39,092 nt of DNA from contig CANPAC010000003.1 in NCBI GenBank assembly GCA_947571975.1, forward strand, positions 1-39,092. The letters are read 5' to 3'. Source of the stretch: an uncultured Clostridium sp. Its GTDB lineage: Bacteria > Bacillota > Clostridia > TANB77 > CAG-508. Made by a program: the position numbers and the translations under genes. The notes below the pieces were generated by a model, which was not told where the DNA came from, did no database searches, and saw only the letters and a program-made list of their open reading frames with translations. Shown here in pieces: positions 28,822-39,092 of the stretch (position 1 is its first letter; every line of letters starts with the position of its first letter).

Positions 28822-31800
28822 CTATTCTTTTTTGTCTTTCTTTTTATTTCTTATTATTATAAAAGCTATTGTACTAAGGATTGCTACTATAATTACTGCA
28901 ATTGAAATATAAATTATTCCACCTGTTCTAATACTTAATAACAATTCCGCTGTTGATATATCATTTTCTCCATTTACCTTATTTCCTGGTATCGAATTGC
29001 TATCTGTAATTCCTAATTCATTATAATCTTCTGCTATTTCTGCTGTATTTTCTACTACTCCTGCTTTATTTTCTGTTAAAGTCTTTGACAATGTTAAAGT
29101 TACAACTTTACTTTCTCCTGGTTTTATTTTTTGATTTGCTAAGCTTGCTGTATACAAAGTATTGCCCTGTCTGTACCATTCTTTATTTTGTGTTGTACTG
29201 AATTCCCAATCAGAATCCATATAATCTGCTATTTTTCTAGCATATCCTGCTATTTCCCCCTGATTTGTTACTACAATCTTGTATTCTACAAAAATATCAG
29301 TAGCATTCATTTGTTTTGCATCTATTTCTATTTTTGCCATACTTTCATCATTGTATCCTCTTACAGTTGTTCCCTTTTCATTTTGAACTATTATTTTGCT
29401 TATATATTTATTTAATGCTAAATCAAAATTCTTCAATTTTATTAAACCTATATTGATATTTGGAATATTGTTGTCTTCTATTTGTATAATATCTGTAGAT
29501 GCTACTTTTTTCTTTTCATTTTGTATTGTTAGCTCATTTTTGATAACGTTAGAATTTTCAGATTCTAGTACACCTTGTGCTTTATACTTTGTTATATCAT
29601 ATATAGAAGTATCATAATCAAATATTACAATATATTTACCGTTCTTAATTTTATTTAATATATAAATACCTTTATCATTTGTTGTTGCTTCTAATATTTG
29701 CCCATCTTGGTGTTTTACCATATTATTTGTTTCTACATTTAATAATTTAACTTTAATATTGCTTAGTAATTCTTCCTCTGGATCCTTTTTACCATTTTCA
29801 TTTTTATCAAACCATGCTACACCTGCTATGCTAGATTTTCCGTTAGCTATGTCTGGTTTATCAGGATTATCAGGGTTATCAGGAGTGTCTGGCTGATCTG
29901 GTTTATCAGGTTTATCAGGGATATCTGGATTCACATCTGGTTGAATAATTAAACTCACCTCTGCTTTTGCTACTTCATTTCCTAGATAATCTTCTAATAT
30001 TGCTGTATTTGTAATCTGTTCTGCTTCTTCTCTTGATAATGAATAATTCACAATGGTTTCTATTTGTATTATAGTTGTTTGATGTGGTTCAATTACTAAT
30101 TTTACTGTTGCAAAATTATAGGCTGTATTTTCTTCTTCTACTCCATCTCTCATTATTCTTTTCATTGCTAATTGTGTTGGAATTCTATCTAATAATTGTG
30201 CTCCATTAATCCTTCTATCGCCATTATTAGTTACTGTTATTGTATATGTTACTATATCATCTGTTTTAATATATTGTGATTCTGTATTAACAGACATAGT
30301 CATAGACGCATCTATTATATATATTTCATCATACCAGTTATTAGATAGATGTTTTATATTTTCTCTATCTGTTCCAACAGCATATATATATATTTCATTA
30401 TCGTCTTTCTCTGCTTCTTTAAGCCTTATCGTATAGGCTAAAACTTTAGATTTTCCCGCTTCTATTGTTCCTATATTTAATTCTTCACTATATTCTATAT
30501 CTTGCAAAGTTGAATTATACTGTAAAGTATTTTCTATATTTAAATCTATAGCTTCTGTTAATTTTACTCCAGCTATTGATAACTTATCAGAAAAATCAAG
30601 TTTTACTTTTACATTGTCTTGTTGCTTTCCTGATATATTTTCAACAATTACATGAAATTCTGTTAACATTCCTTTATTAAAGTCAATTTTTCTATCTGTT
30701 ACACGTTTAGTAGTTAATCTTATACTTCCTTTATCTGTTGCATGTATTGCTTCTTGTGTTTGTTTGCTTACTTCTCCATAATTAATCTGTACTATATTAC
30801 TTAAATTTGTTCCTACTGCTGTATTGTTATTAACTCTTACTTCATATTGCTTAATTACTTTTTCTCCAACATTTAATTGATCTATAGTTTCTTCATAATT
30901 TCTATCAGTCAATTCTTTATAATACTTACCAAAGTTATATTCATAACCTAAATCCCCATAAAATCCGCCTACTCTACTATCGTCATCTACTACCACCATC
31001 GTTGTTCCGTCAGGCACTCTTCCATTTACACGAACATTACTAATATCTTCTGTACCAGTATTTGCAACCTCAATTATATATTTAATAACTTCGCCATTCT
31101 TAACTGTCCCTGTGATAGCTTTTCCACCTACAGTTGCTGTTAATTTCACCTCTGCCTCTGGTCCTACACCTGTTTTCATTACTATATTAGTAGATTTCAA
31201 AGTTGTTGGTACTTGTGTTTCATCATTTTGATATTTAACTTGGTATTTAGTTTCAGCTACTTGATTATACTCTAAGTTTTCTGGTATCTCATATTGATAA
31301 TTTGCTTGCACACTTTGCTTAGCTTCTAAATTATCAATAACAAGTAAATACTTACTTACTTTACTTGAATCCTGAATTTGTTCTGTCCAGCCATTTGTAG
31401 CTAGCTCTAAATCTTCTGTAGCATCTGAATTTTCAGAATAATAAGTTTTTACTGTTTCAGGAGTATTTAATTTCCCTAATACTTTAATATCCATATTGTT
31501 ATCATCATTATTAGTTGGAAAATCTCCTACTATTTTTACATTTTCAATATTTTTGTCTTGGTTATTAATAATTTCGAAGTCAGCTTGTAACTGTTTCCCT
31601 TCAGCTCCTATTGGTATAGCTGTTTGTATGTTATTCTCTTGACCTGTTGTTTCAACATTTAAATCTTTTACATCATATATTGTTGTAATATCTGTTGGAG
31701 CAACTAAATTAATTAGTGTTTTTACAGTATTTACTTCTGCTCCTTTATTTAAATATGTGCTTATAATTTCTGTTTCTTGAGTTGTAGCTTTTCTGTTTAC

Positions 31801-33313
31801 ATCAATACTAGCATTTACTACTATTGTAGCACCTTCTATAGCACCTTCTTTATACGTTGTTTGTTCTCCATCTAAAGTTATTAAAATTGCTCTATCATTA
31901 GTCTCGCAATTTACTATTTGTAATTCATCTTCATATAAAAGGTCAATACTATTAACTGTAATATTATCTACTTGTTCTGGTAATTGTATTTTAACTTGTG
32001 GGTTACTTGCTAATTCATATTTGTTATTATTAGAAAGTAAAACTGCTTTTATTTCCACATTATTACTAATAGATGTGGATAACTCTTTTTGACTCATTTC
32101 TATTTTCATTTCAGATTTTGTTTCTAACAAATTCATTTTTACTAAATTTGTTACACCATTTACAATAACATTATCTTCTAAATATTGAAAAGCTTCAATG
32201 TCCTTTCTATCATAACCAATATTAGCATTAATTGTTTTTTGATTATTAATTCTAATTGTCCCTTCTTGAGCTGGCTTTGTTGTTGTAATTGTAATATTTT
32301 TCACTTCATTTTCAGGATAATTAATTACTATATTACCATTGTCGTCTTCTTTTGTATCTTTGTGAATAATTATTTCTTCGTCATTACCTTTGTTTATTTT
32401 AATTTGTCCTTGCTCACCTAATATGCGAAGCATGTTTTCTTTATTAATTACTGTTTGATTAAAATATGTAGTATTATTTGTAGGCATTACCGTTCTTTCG
32501 TTTTTTTCTTCATTATAGTAAGTAAATTCATCTTGCGTATTTACAATTTCAATTTTTTCTGTGTTATTAATATCTGATATTTCTAAAATATAATTTTCCT
32601 GATATTTTGTTTTGTTTTCTTTTGCTTCATATAAATATCCTTTGTAAACATCATCACTCATTTGTGTTTGAAGTGATACAATCTCTCCAATTGCTTGTAC
32701 TTCCCATGTTTTTTCATCTGTTGAATGAATTTCATCTTTATTTTCTAGCTTTGTATATACATTAGTTTGCAAAACTACATTTTGAGGTTCTAATTGTTCT
32801 TCTTGCTTTTCTTCTATTTCTGTGTAATGGTAAATTATTTTGTAGCTTTCTTCGCTTTTTCCCCAATTATCTATTCCGATTCTCTTTTGAAATGGTTATA
32901 TCTAATGTTTCGCTTTGCTGTGTATATTGATAATTGTTTTTATCTACTTTTTTGCCATTGACTAATAAAACCACTGATTTTGGTTTTTTACCTTGTATTT
33001 CTGGTACTTTAATTTGTAGCCTTTCTGCCTCTTTTGCCAAACTTTGTTGGTTGTTTATCACTGCAATTTTTTGTTGAACTAGAGCTTCATTTTCTGCTAG
33101 TTTTATATACTTTTCGATTTCTTGCTCTATTTTAACTTCAGGTGTTTCTCCTTCTTCATTTTCTGCTAGTTTAAAGTTTTGCTGTGTACCTACTGCTACT
33201 TCTACTGCTTTTACCATTCTTTCTTGCGTCCAAATGCCTAGTATTGCTACAGTGCAAAATATACATAAGATAATTATTTGCCAATTGCTTCTTCTTTTTT
33301 CTACTTTTTTCAT
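28822..33313 (-). CDS. Giant membrane-anchored surface protein with DUF11 and SdrD-B domains, one CGG +1 shift
   Basis: The repaired protein is 1496 aa from an ATG with GGAGG upstream. Residues 1-35 are a basic, hydrophobic anchor or signal. A coiled region follows. Frame 0 meets CGG-A at 32878-32876; skipping the C gives KEN-Gly146-IDNWGKSEESYKIIYHY, which runs straight into the 1300-residue body. DUF11-type repeats (VANTGTEDISNVRV, VTNNGDRRINGAQL) lie at about 700-1120. A Pro/Asp linker (PDKPDKPDQPDTPDNPDNPD) and an SdrD-B domain with the Ca-loop DKNENGKKDPEEE follow. The C-terminal membrane helix is followed by RNKKKDKKE. It is probably cotranscribed with the 23784-28800 gene. Confidence 0.8.
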
Positions 33314-33404
33314 GCTAAACCTCCAAAAATATAGATTTTGTGCTAAGTATATTATAATATTTTATTTTTCTATTCTCAATGGAAGTTTTTTCTACATATT
33401 AAAA

Positions 33405-33432
33405 AACCTTCCATATCTATATACGGAAGGTT
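33405..33432. terminator. Hairpin with A/T runs on both sides
   Basis: AACCTTCC pairs with GGAAGGTT; a T-rich tail follows on each strand. It lies about 90 bases upstream of the giant gene start at 33313, so on the minus strand it would insulate that operon. The rest of 33314-33618 holds no gene that I can see. Confidence 0.65.
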
Positions 33433-33618
33433 CTTTTTGTCTATTTCTTCTTTCTATATTAAGTTTTCCTTACATTTTTCATTCTTTATGTAATATTTGT
33501 ATTATTTCTATATCATTTTTCTTTGAATTGGTTGGTTGCGTAAGATAAATTCAAAATTTGTATTTTTATGTAAAATATGTTATAATCAAATTATAAATCA
33601 ACAGGAGGTAAATACACC

Positions 33619-33786
33619 ATGGCTAATTTTTTTGGTATTGAAGTCAATACCGCAAACATGACTTTAGAAGAACTTGAGGAAGCTAGAAGAAAAACTCGGG
33701 ATATGTTATTTCATCTCAAACATCAAATTTACTTAAGAAAAATGGCTAACCACAGGCACTCTTCTGAAGAATCTAAAACCCGCTAA
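33619..33786 (+). CDS. Small charged protein, unknown
   Basis: The protein is 55 aa, starting MANFFGIEVNTANMTLEELE, with AGGAGG ten bases upstream of the ATG. The body is a charged helix. It ends at a TAA inside the terminator stem at 33776-33803. Codon 27 is CGG followed by G. Read normally (RRKTRDMLFHL) the protein is 55 aa; with a +1 shift it would be 38 aa, ending NIKFT. The longer reading looks more natural, which makes it one of two apparent exceptions to the CGG rule, and the only site followed by G. No family is recognised. Confidence 0.55.
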   Translation: MANFFGIEVNTANMTLEELEEARRKTRDMLFHLKHQIYLRKMANHRHSSEESKTR

Positions 33787-33803
33787 ATTTTAGCGGGTTT
33801 TTC
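33776..33803 (+). terminator. Intrinsic terminator of the small gene
   Basis: AAACCCGCTA / TAGCGGGTTT with a 5-base loop, followed by a T tract on the plus strand; the A run on the other side may also serve the tRNA on the minus strand. Confidence 0.88.
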
Positions 33804-33820
33804 TTATGTATATTTTTTTC

Positions 33821-33896
<76 letters not shown>

Positions 33897-34127
33897 AGAT
33901 ATTATTACATTTTAAATTATATTATATTTTTATAAAAAAAGCAAGTAAACCCTTTAAAATGCAGAAAAATTATGCAAAGCAGCTTGATGTTATATAAATA
34001 ATATGATAAAATGTAATTATGAATTTATAAGATTCATTTTATCATATATTTCCTTGTGTTATCTAGCTTAGCTAGTTCACTATATAATTTAGCAACACCA
34101 AATAAATTTTGGAAAGGAATGAAAATT

Positions 34128-34847
34128 ATGTTTATTGCAAAATGCCTCCTTGTTATTTTAACATTTATTTTACTATTCATTGCACGGATAAAAAACTATA
34201 ACAAAAAGACAGATTCTGCTAACTTATTATTTACTATCGCAACCATATTAGGAATTGCATCTTGTATATTACTATTTATCGACAACATAAATATATTTAA
34301 TCTTCCTAAAATAGCGTTATTTATTTCAATATGTTTATGTATTGTGTTTGACGAATATGATGAGAGAGATGGAATATTAGACTCATTTCTTTCTAGTGTC
34401 TTTGCTATTGGCTTCATAGTTACAATGGTACTTCTTTTGATTACCTTCATCATATTTATGTTTAGTTTTAAGCAATGCGAAACACCTGAAATAGAAACAA
34501 CAAGCTGCAAAATAATATGTGCTAAAGACAATTCTTTAGTAGATGGTTCTATAATAGGAAGTATTCATCATATTTATGGTTCAGTATCTGAAAAATTCGT
34601 ATACCAATTCTACTATTACAACGAAGATGGTAAACCTGAGCCGGGAAGAATACCAGCGGAATCTACAGAACTTAATTTCATTGAAGAGGGAGAGGAGCCA
34701 TATTTAGAAACGATTGTTACAACAACCTATGAGATTAATAAAGTAATGAATCCTAAAATTAGGTTTAGTGAAAAAACAGAAACAACATATAATTTGTATA
34801 TTCCACGTAGTGCAATAACAGATGTATATGAATTGGATGCAGAATAA
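34128..34847 (+). CDS. Membrane protein of unknown function
   Basis: The protein is 239 aa from the ATG at 34128, with GGAAAGGA upstream; longer starts lack a site. Three or four membrane helices lie in the first 110 residues (FIAKCLLVILTFILLFI, LLFTIATILGIASCILLFI, IALFISICLCIVF, AIGFIVTMVLLLITFIIFMF). A soluble C-terminal domain follows. Codon 20 is CGG followed by ATA and is evidently read without a shift, because a +1 shift would hit TAA at once. This is the clearer exception to the CGG rule. The gene is isolated and may be a recent acquisition, but that is inference. Confidence 0.7.
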   Translation: MFIAKCLLVILTFILLFIARIKNYNKKTDSANLLFTIATILGIASCILLFIDNINIFNLPKIALFISICLCIVFDEYDERDGILDSFLSSVFAIGFIVTMVLLLITFIIFMFSFKQCETPEIETTSCKIICAKDNSLVDGSIIGSIHHIYGSVSEKFVYQFYYYNEDGKPEPGRIPAESTELNFIEEGEEPYLETIVTTTYEINKVMNPKIRFSEKTETTYNLYIPRSAITDVYELDAE

Positions 34848-34853
34848 GCAAAA

Positions 34854-34880
34854 AAAGGTGGCGAATTTTTCGCCATCTTT
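34854..34880 (+). terminator. Intrinsic terminator after membrane protein gene
   Basis: AAAGGTGGCGAA pairs with TTCGCCATCTTT (one G-U pair) around a 3-base loop, seven bases past the stop, followed by T residues. Confidence 0.85.
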
Positions 34881-34923
34881 TTATATGCTTGACATATCTG
34901 TTATAATAAAAAAGGTGATAAAA

Positions 34924-35631
34924 ATGCAAAGAATATTAAGTAATTTTAGAAAAGCAATTGAAGAATACAAAATGATAGAAGATGGCGATAAAATTGCCGT
35001 TTGTTTATCTGGCGGAAAAGACTCCATTACTATGTTACATGCCTTCAAATCCTTACAACGTTTCTATCCAAAGAAATTCGATTTAATAGCTATTAGTATT
35101 AATCCTGGCTTCGAATATTTTGACACTAAGTTTTTACAAAAAATATGTGATGACATAGATATTCCCTTTTTCGTTGAAAATAGTAATGCAAAAGAAATCG
35201 TTTTTGATATTAGAAAAGAAAAAAATCCTTGTTCTTTATGTGCTAATTTGCGTAGAGGTGTAATTAATTCAATTGCTATTAGAGAAGAATGTAATAAAAT
35301 TGCTTTAGGACATAACCAAGATGATGTTTTAGAAACTTTTTTATTGAATTTGTTATATACAGGAAATATTAACACTTTTTCTCCTGTAAGCTTCATGGAC
35401 AGGTCTAAGATTACTTTGATTAGACCACTTGTATATACACCTGAAAAGGATATTCGTAGTTTTATTAGAAGAAATAATTTTGAGGTTATGAAAAAAGTAT
35501 GTCCTATGGATGGAATTTCAAAAAGAGAAGATATGAAACAACTAATCTTTTCTTTAACAAAAAGCATTCCTATGGTTCGTGCTAATTTATTTGGAGCAAT
35601 TCAAAGAAACTTAGAAGATTGGAAAATATAA
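34924..35631 (+). CDS. TtcA-like tRNA 2-thiolation PP-loop protein
   Basis: The protein is 235 aa. The ATG at 34924 has AAGGTG upstream. The PP-loop motif is CLSGGKDSITM, with CxxC in NPCSLCANLRRG and GHNQDDVLETFLLNLLYTG typical of the TtcA/TilS-like group. In enterobacteria TtcA makes 2-thiocytidine at position 32 of several arginine tRNAs and one serine tRNA. Here the family is sure and the exact target is inferred. The tRNA-Arg about 1 kb away has C32. It contains no in-frame CGG. Confidence 0.85.
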   Translation: MQRILSNFRKAIEEYKMIEDGDKIAVCLSGGKDSITMLHAFKSLQRFYPKKFDLIAISINPGFEYFDTKFLQKICDDIDIPFFVENSNAKEIVFDIRKEKNPCSLCANLRRGVINSIAIREECNKIALGHNQDDVLETFLLNLLYTGNINTFSPVSFMDRSKITLIRPLVYTPEKDIRSFIRRNNFEVMKKVCPMDGISKREDMKQLIFSLTKSIPMVRANLFGAIQRNLEDWKI

Positions 35632-35648
35632 TCATTTTTTTGGTGAAG

Positions 35649-35676
35649 AAAAGGATAGCAATTTCGCTATCCTTTT
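35649..35676. terminator. Terminator between convergent genes
   Basis: AAAAGGATAGC / GCTATCCTTTT form an 11-bp stem with a 6-base loop. It serves the TtcA-like gene and possibly the convergent phosphoglucomutase gene. Confidence 0.85.
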
Positions 35677-35738
35677 ACATTATTTAATTATTTCTACTTT
35701 TCTTTTAAATATCTCTTTAATATGTTTTGTACATAATA

Positions 35739-37460
35739 TTAACATATTTCTAACATAGCATTTTTCAATTCTTCTAGCTTTACATTTGCATCTTCATCAG
35801 ATGTTCCTTTTACTCCCATATATAGTTTGATTTTAGGCTCTGTTCCAGATGGGCGTATACAACACCAAGCGTCATCTTCTAATTCATAATATAATACATT
35901 TGACTGTGGTAAACCTGTTGAAGTTATCTCACCTGTTTCCATATTTTTTACAACATCTTTTTCGACATCTTTAAATCTTATTACTTTATAATCTCCAATT
36001 TTCCTTATATCTGTATTTCTCATCTTAGTCATCATATCTTTTATTTCCTGTGCACCTTGTACACCTTCCCTAACAATAGATACCTGTGCTTCTTTGTAAT
36101 AGCCATATTTTTTATAAATATCATTCATAGCATCCCATAAAGTTTTTCCTTGTGCCTGATAATAACATGCCGCTTCACATAGTGCCATTACAGCTGCGAT
36201 TCCATCTTTGTCTCTTGCATAATCTCCAATTAAACATCCATAACTTTCTTCATAGCCAAATACATAAGTTTTATCATGATTTTCTTCTGCCTTTTTCATA
36301 ACAGCTCCAATATTTTTAAATCCTGTTAATACTTCTGGGCAATCTAAGTTATAATATTTAGCAATAGCTTTTGCTAAATTAGAAGATACTATCGTAGTAA
36401 TTAACATACCATTACTTGGTAAAGTCCCCTTTTCTTTCATCTGTGAAATTCTATATTCTGCAATTAATAATGCTGACATATTTCCTGTATAATTCATATA
36501 TTGACCAGTTTTTGTATCTTTTGCAAAAATTCCTAAACGGTCAGCATCTGGATCTGTTGCTAATACTACATCTGCATCTACTTTTTTAGCTAATTCCAAT
36601 GCTAATTTAAATGCTTTTGGGTCTTCTGGATTTGGATAATCAACTGTTGGAAAGTTTCCATCTGGCTTGCTTTGTTCAGGTACAACATATACATTTTCTA
36701 ATCCTAATTCTTTTAAAAGTCTTTCTGCAATTGTGTTTCCTGTTCCATGTAATGGAGTATAAACAACTTTTAATTTTTTTCCTTGTTCTTTCATAATTTC
36801 TGGATTTAAAATTGCATTTTTTAAAACATTTAAGTATTTATTATCCATTTCTGTTTTTATTATATTTAGTAATCCCTTTTGTCTTGCTTCTTCTTCTGAA
36901 ATTTGTTTTATTTCACTAAAGCTTTTTACTTCTCTTACTTTTGTTATAATATCTTTATCTCTTGGAGATACAATTTGTGCTCCATCATCCCAATATACTT
37001 TATATCCGTTATATTTTGGAGGATTATGACTTGCTGTAATCATAATTCCAGCTGTACATTCTAATTCTCTTACTGCAAAAGATAATTCTGGTACAGGTCT
37101 TAAATTTTCAAATAAATATGCTTTAATTCCATTTGCACATAAAATTAATGCTGTTTGTATACTAAACTCTTTTGACATTTTCCTAGAGTCATAGCTGATA
37201 GCAACTCCTTTGTCTTCAGTCCCTTGTTCTAAAATATAATTTGCTAATCCTTGTGTTGCTTTTCCTACTGTATATTGGTTCATTCTATTAGTTCCTGCTC
37301 CTAAAATTCCTCTTAATCCTGCTGTTCCAAATTCTAGTTCTTTGTAAAATCTATCCTCAATTTCTTCTTTGTCTTCACTTATTGCTATTAGTTCTTTTTT
37401 AGTCTCCTCATCAAATTCAGGGCTTTCACACCATTTTTTATACTCTTCTAAATAATTCAT
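35739..37460 (-). CDS. pgcA: Phosphoglucomutase / phosphomannomutase
   Basis: The protein is 573 aa from the ATG at 37460, with AAAGGAG upstream. The phospho-serine loop is GIMITASHNPPKYNGYK, the Mg-binding motif ATDPDADRLG, and the sugar-binding loop GYEESYG. The phosphate-binding end is CIRPSGTEPKIKLYM. It interconverts glucose-6-phosphate and glucose-1-phosphate, the precursor of UDP-glucose. It follows the UDP-sugar pyrophosphorylase gene on the same strand. It contains no in-frame CGG. Confidence 0.95.
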   Translation of the reverse strand: MNYLEEYKKWCESPEFDEETKKELIAISEDKEEIEDRFYKELEFGTAGLRGILGAGTNRMNQYTVGKATQGLANYILEQGTEDKGVAISYDSRKMSKEFSIQTALILCANGIKAYLFENLRPVPELSFAVRELECTAGIMITASHNPPKYNGYKVYWDDGAQIVSPRDKDIITKVREVKSFSEIKQISEEEARQKGLLNIIKTEMDNKYLNVLKNAILNPEIMKEQGKKLKVVYTPLHGTGNTIAERLLKELGLENVYVVPEQSKPDGNFPTVDYPNPEDPKAFKLALELAKKVDADVVLATDPDADRLGIFAKDTKTGQYMNYTGNMSALLIAEYRISQMKEKGTLPSNGMLITTIVSSNLAKAIAKYYNLDCPEVLTGFKNIGAVMKKAEENHDKTYVFGYEESYGCLIGDYARDKDGIAAVMALCEAACYYQAQGKTLWDAMNDIYKKYGYYKEAQVSIVREGVQGAQEIKDMMTKMRNTDIRKIGDYKVIRFKDVEKDVVKNMETGEITSTGLPQSNVLYYELEDDAWCCIRPSGTEPKIKLYMGVKGTSDEDANVKLEELKNAMLEIC

Positions 37461-37530
37461 TCTTGTTCTCCTTTCTTTTTTATACACCTATTATACTTTA
37501 TCAATTTAAAATTAGCAATAGATTTTTAAT

Positions 37531-37571
37531 TTCAATGGCTAAAGTGGGACAGTCCCACTTTAGCCATTGAA
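37531..37571. repeat. Perfect 20-bp palindrome with one-base centre
   Basis: 37531-37550 and 37552-37571 are exact reverse complements (TTCAATGGCTAAAGTGGGAC and its complement). It shares its arms with the repeat at 1-34. It lies between the UDP-sugar pyrophosphorylase and phosphoglucomutase genes. Confidence 0.8.
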
Positions 37572-37684
37572 TTTTGCTCTTGAAATAAAATAGAAAAGTT
37601 AATTAAATTACAAACTTTTCTATTTTTTGATTTATTTTAAAAACTTATTTCTTAGCTATAATTTTCTTTCTTCATAAAATCATA

Positions 37685-38918
37685 TTAATCTAAATGATAA
37701 AACTTCTTATATAATTCTCTTGCTGTCTTTGGACAGTCAACACCTGCTGAATCCGCATTTTTTACTGGTGCAAATTCTTCTTCCCTTTTAACACGAAGAA
37801 TTGCCATGTCATCTACTTCCCCAAAAGCATCGAATAGAAAAGCTTCAAATTTATAGGCATTTGGCGTATCTGGCACAATTAACTTTCCTTCTTTATCTAA
37901 GCAATTCGCTTTTTTGTAAGCTATATGGTATGGTAGTGGATTTGCTCCCATTCTTTCTACCGCTTCTACACTAAACAAGTTGCAAAGAATATGAGATTCA
38001 CCATAAAATAATTCTCCATCTTCATCTCTTGCCTCTGCCATTTCTTCTGTTATTTCTGAGTATTCTATTACATTTGGTCTTCCATTCTTTTTACAAAACA
38101 CCCCTACTTTTTCTTTAGAATTAGCCTTTACAACAGACTTACAAGCAACTGTTACATTTTTGTCAATAGCAATTCCCATTAATACTGGGTCTACCATTTT
38201 AACTAAGCAATTGTCTACTCCACCAATGAATACCCATTCTTTGCCCATTTCTTTCATTTTTTTAGTCATTCCACTTTTAACTAGTGATTCATAGATTCCT
38301 CCATGTCCATCTGCCGCTTCTTTAATTAATCCATCTTCTCCAATTAATATTTTTCCTTCAGTATCTACCATTGGTAATTCACCTTGTATAAAGAAAAATA
38401 TGTTTTTGTCTTTTTGATACCCAAAATATCTATTTTTTTCAAAAAATTCAATAGTTGCTTTATTATTCTCTCTACTTGTCATGATAAACCATGGAATGGT
38501 AACTCCATATTTTTTTCCTTCTTCTTTCAAGCTGTCACATAATAACTCAAATAGTGATTTATGAGAGTCTAATCCAATGTCATAAGTTCCCTTTGGTCCA
38601 TCATGTCCGAAGTCTAGTTCCTTGCCCACCTGCCATAGTTACGGCTACTAGCTTTCCCTCTCTTATTGCCTTCTTTCCTATATTTTCATAGTGTTTATAA
38701 TCATCATATAATTTATTTTTGTCTAAATATTCAATTGGTGAAATTTCATTTTTCTCTTTTTTATTTTCTTTTTTTGTATTTTTATATAAATCATTAATAA
38801 GTTCAAAATCAATTTTCTCTATTTGATCTAATAATTGCTTTTTTTTCACATCATCTAATCTTTCATACTGTTTTAATAAGTGTTCTTGACCATATTTCTT
38901 TAAAATACTTTCGTCCAT
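37685..38918 (-). CDS. UDP-sugar pyrophosphorylase (UDPGP family), one CGG +1 shift
   Basis: The repaired protein is 410 aa, normal for bacterial UDPGP-type (UDP-GlcNAc/UDP-Glc pyrophosphorylase) enzymes. The ATG at 38918 has GAGGAAGG upstream. An N-terminal helical region leads to the nucleotide-binding signature: frame 0 reads VTMAGGQGTRL and meets CGG-A at 38609-38607. Skipping the C gives GTRL-Gly104-HDGPKGTYDIGL. Gly after GTRL is strongly conserved in this family, so this site shows that the inserted residue is Gly, not Arg. Further motifs are IMTSRENN, ADGHGGIY and VFIGGVDNCLVK. It contains no other in-frame CGG. It may feed UDP-sugars to wall or glycolipid synthesis with the neighbouring phosphoglucomutase. 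Confidence 0.9.
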
Positions 38919-38942
38919 ATTCCTTCCTCATTTCTAAATTCG

Positions 38943-38980
38943 ATAATAAAACAGATAAATGTGCTCATCTGTTTTATTAT
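38943..38980. terminator. Hairpin upstream of the UDP-sugar pyrophosphorylase gene
   Basis: ATAATAAAACAGAT / ATCTGTTTTATTAT form a 14-bp stem with a 10-base loop. It likely ends a minus-strand gene lying beyond the window edge. Confidence 0.6.
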
Positions 38981-39092
38981 TTATACACCATTTTAAAAAA
39001 ATTATCAACACTTTAACTATATTTTTTCTATTTCGTGAATTTTTATTTGAATTTCCGTTTCTTATTAAAAACCTGATATAAGTATGGTGATA

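Noticed and set aside
34889-34907. TTGACA and TATAAT ahead of the TtcA-like gene as a promoter
   Set aside because: Only seven bases separate them, too few for a sigma-A promoter.

Overview
The window is low-GC DNA from a spore-forming, Gram-positive bacterium. It carries a small acid-soluble spore protein, the SleB/YpeB germination pair, a small SRP RNA upstream of a dnaX-ybaB-recR operon, VanW, sortase-type surface proteins, and strong AGGAGG-type ribosome binding sites. The repeated prepilin-like proteins starting ITLIALVITIIVLLILAAIS and the diacylglycerol glucosyltransferase fit uncultured gut Clostridia. The clade assignment is inference.

Layout. 1-7.5 kb, minus strand: a Big2-domain prepilin-like protein, a DnaJ-type chaperone, ddl and murF, an internally deleted ATPase (plus strand) and a second prepilin-like protein. 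7.7-15.2 kb: SASP, VanW (plus), ypeB and sleB, a glycosyltransferase (plus), a pilin remnant and a complete DUF4143-type ATPase. 15.4-18.1 kb: a surface protein with an apparently missing signal peptide, divergent from an InlB-repeat prepilin-like protein. 18.1-22.5 kb: recR, ybaB, dnaX, SRP RNA, an unknown membrane protein and tadA. 22.5-33.3 kb: repeats, a fourth prepilin-like protein and two giant surface proteins (1670 and 1496 aa). 33.6-39 kb: a small ORF, tRNA-Arg(CCU), a membrane protein, a TtcA-like protein, phosphoglucomutase and a UDP-sugar pyrophosphorylase.

Main result. Seven genes, including the housekeeping genes murF, dnaX and the UDP-sugar pyrophosphorylase, look broken by 13 frameshifts. 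Every one falls exactly on an in-frame CGG codon, and every one is repaired by skipping the C, so that CGGA or CGGT is read as Gly (GGA or GGT) with a +1 shift. The repaired lengths are all whole codon numbers and the proteins become normal length. About 50 out-of-frame CGG trinucleotides in the same genes cause no shift. The long non-shifted genes contain no in-frame CGG. Only two accessory ORFs (33619-33786 and 34128-34847) have an in-frame CGG that appears to be read without a shift. This suggests that CGG is not an ordinary arginine codon in this organism and acts as a +1 shift signal (C skipped, Gly inserted), or that CGGN is a four-base Gly codon. A systematic base-insertion artefact is the main alternative. 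The coordinates of the affected CDS entries span the repaired genes.
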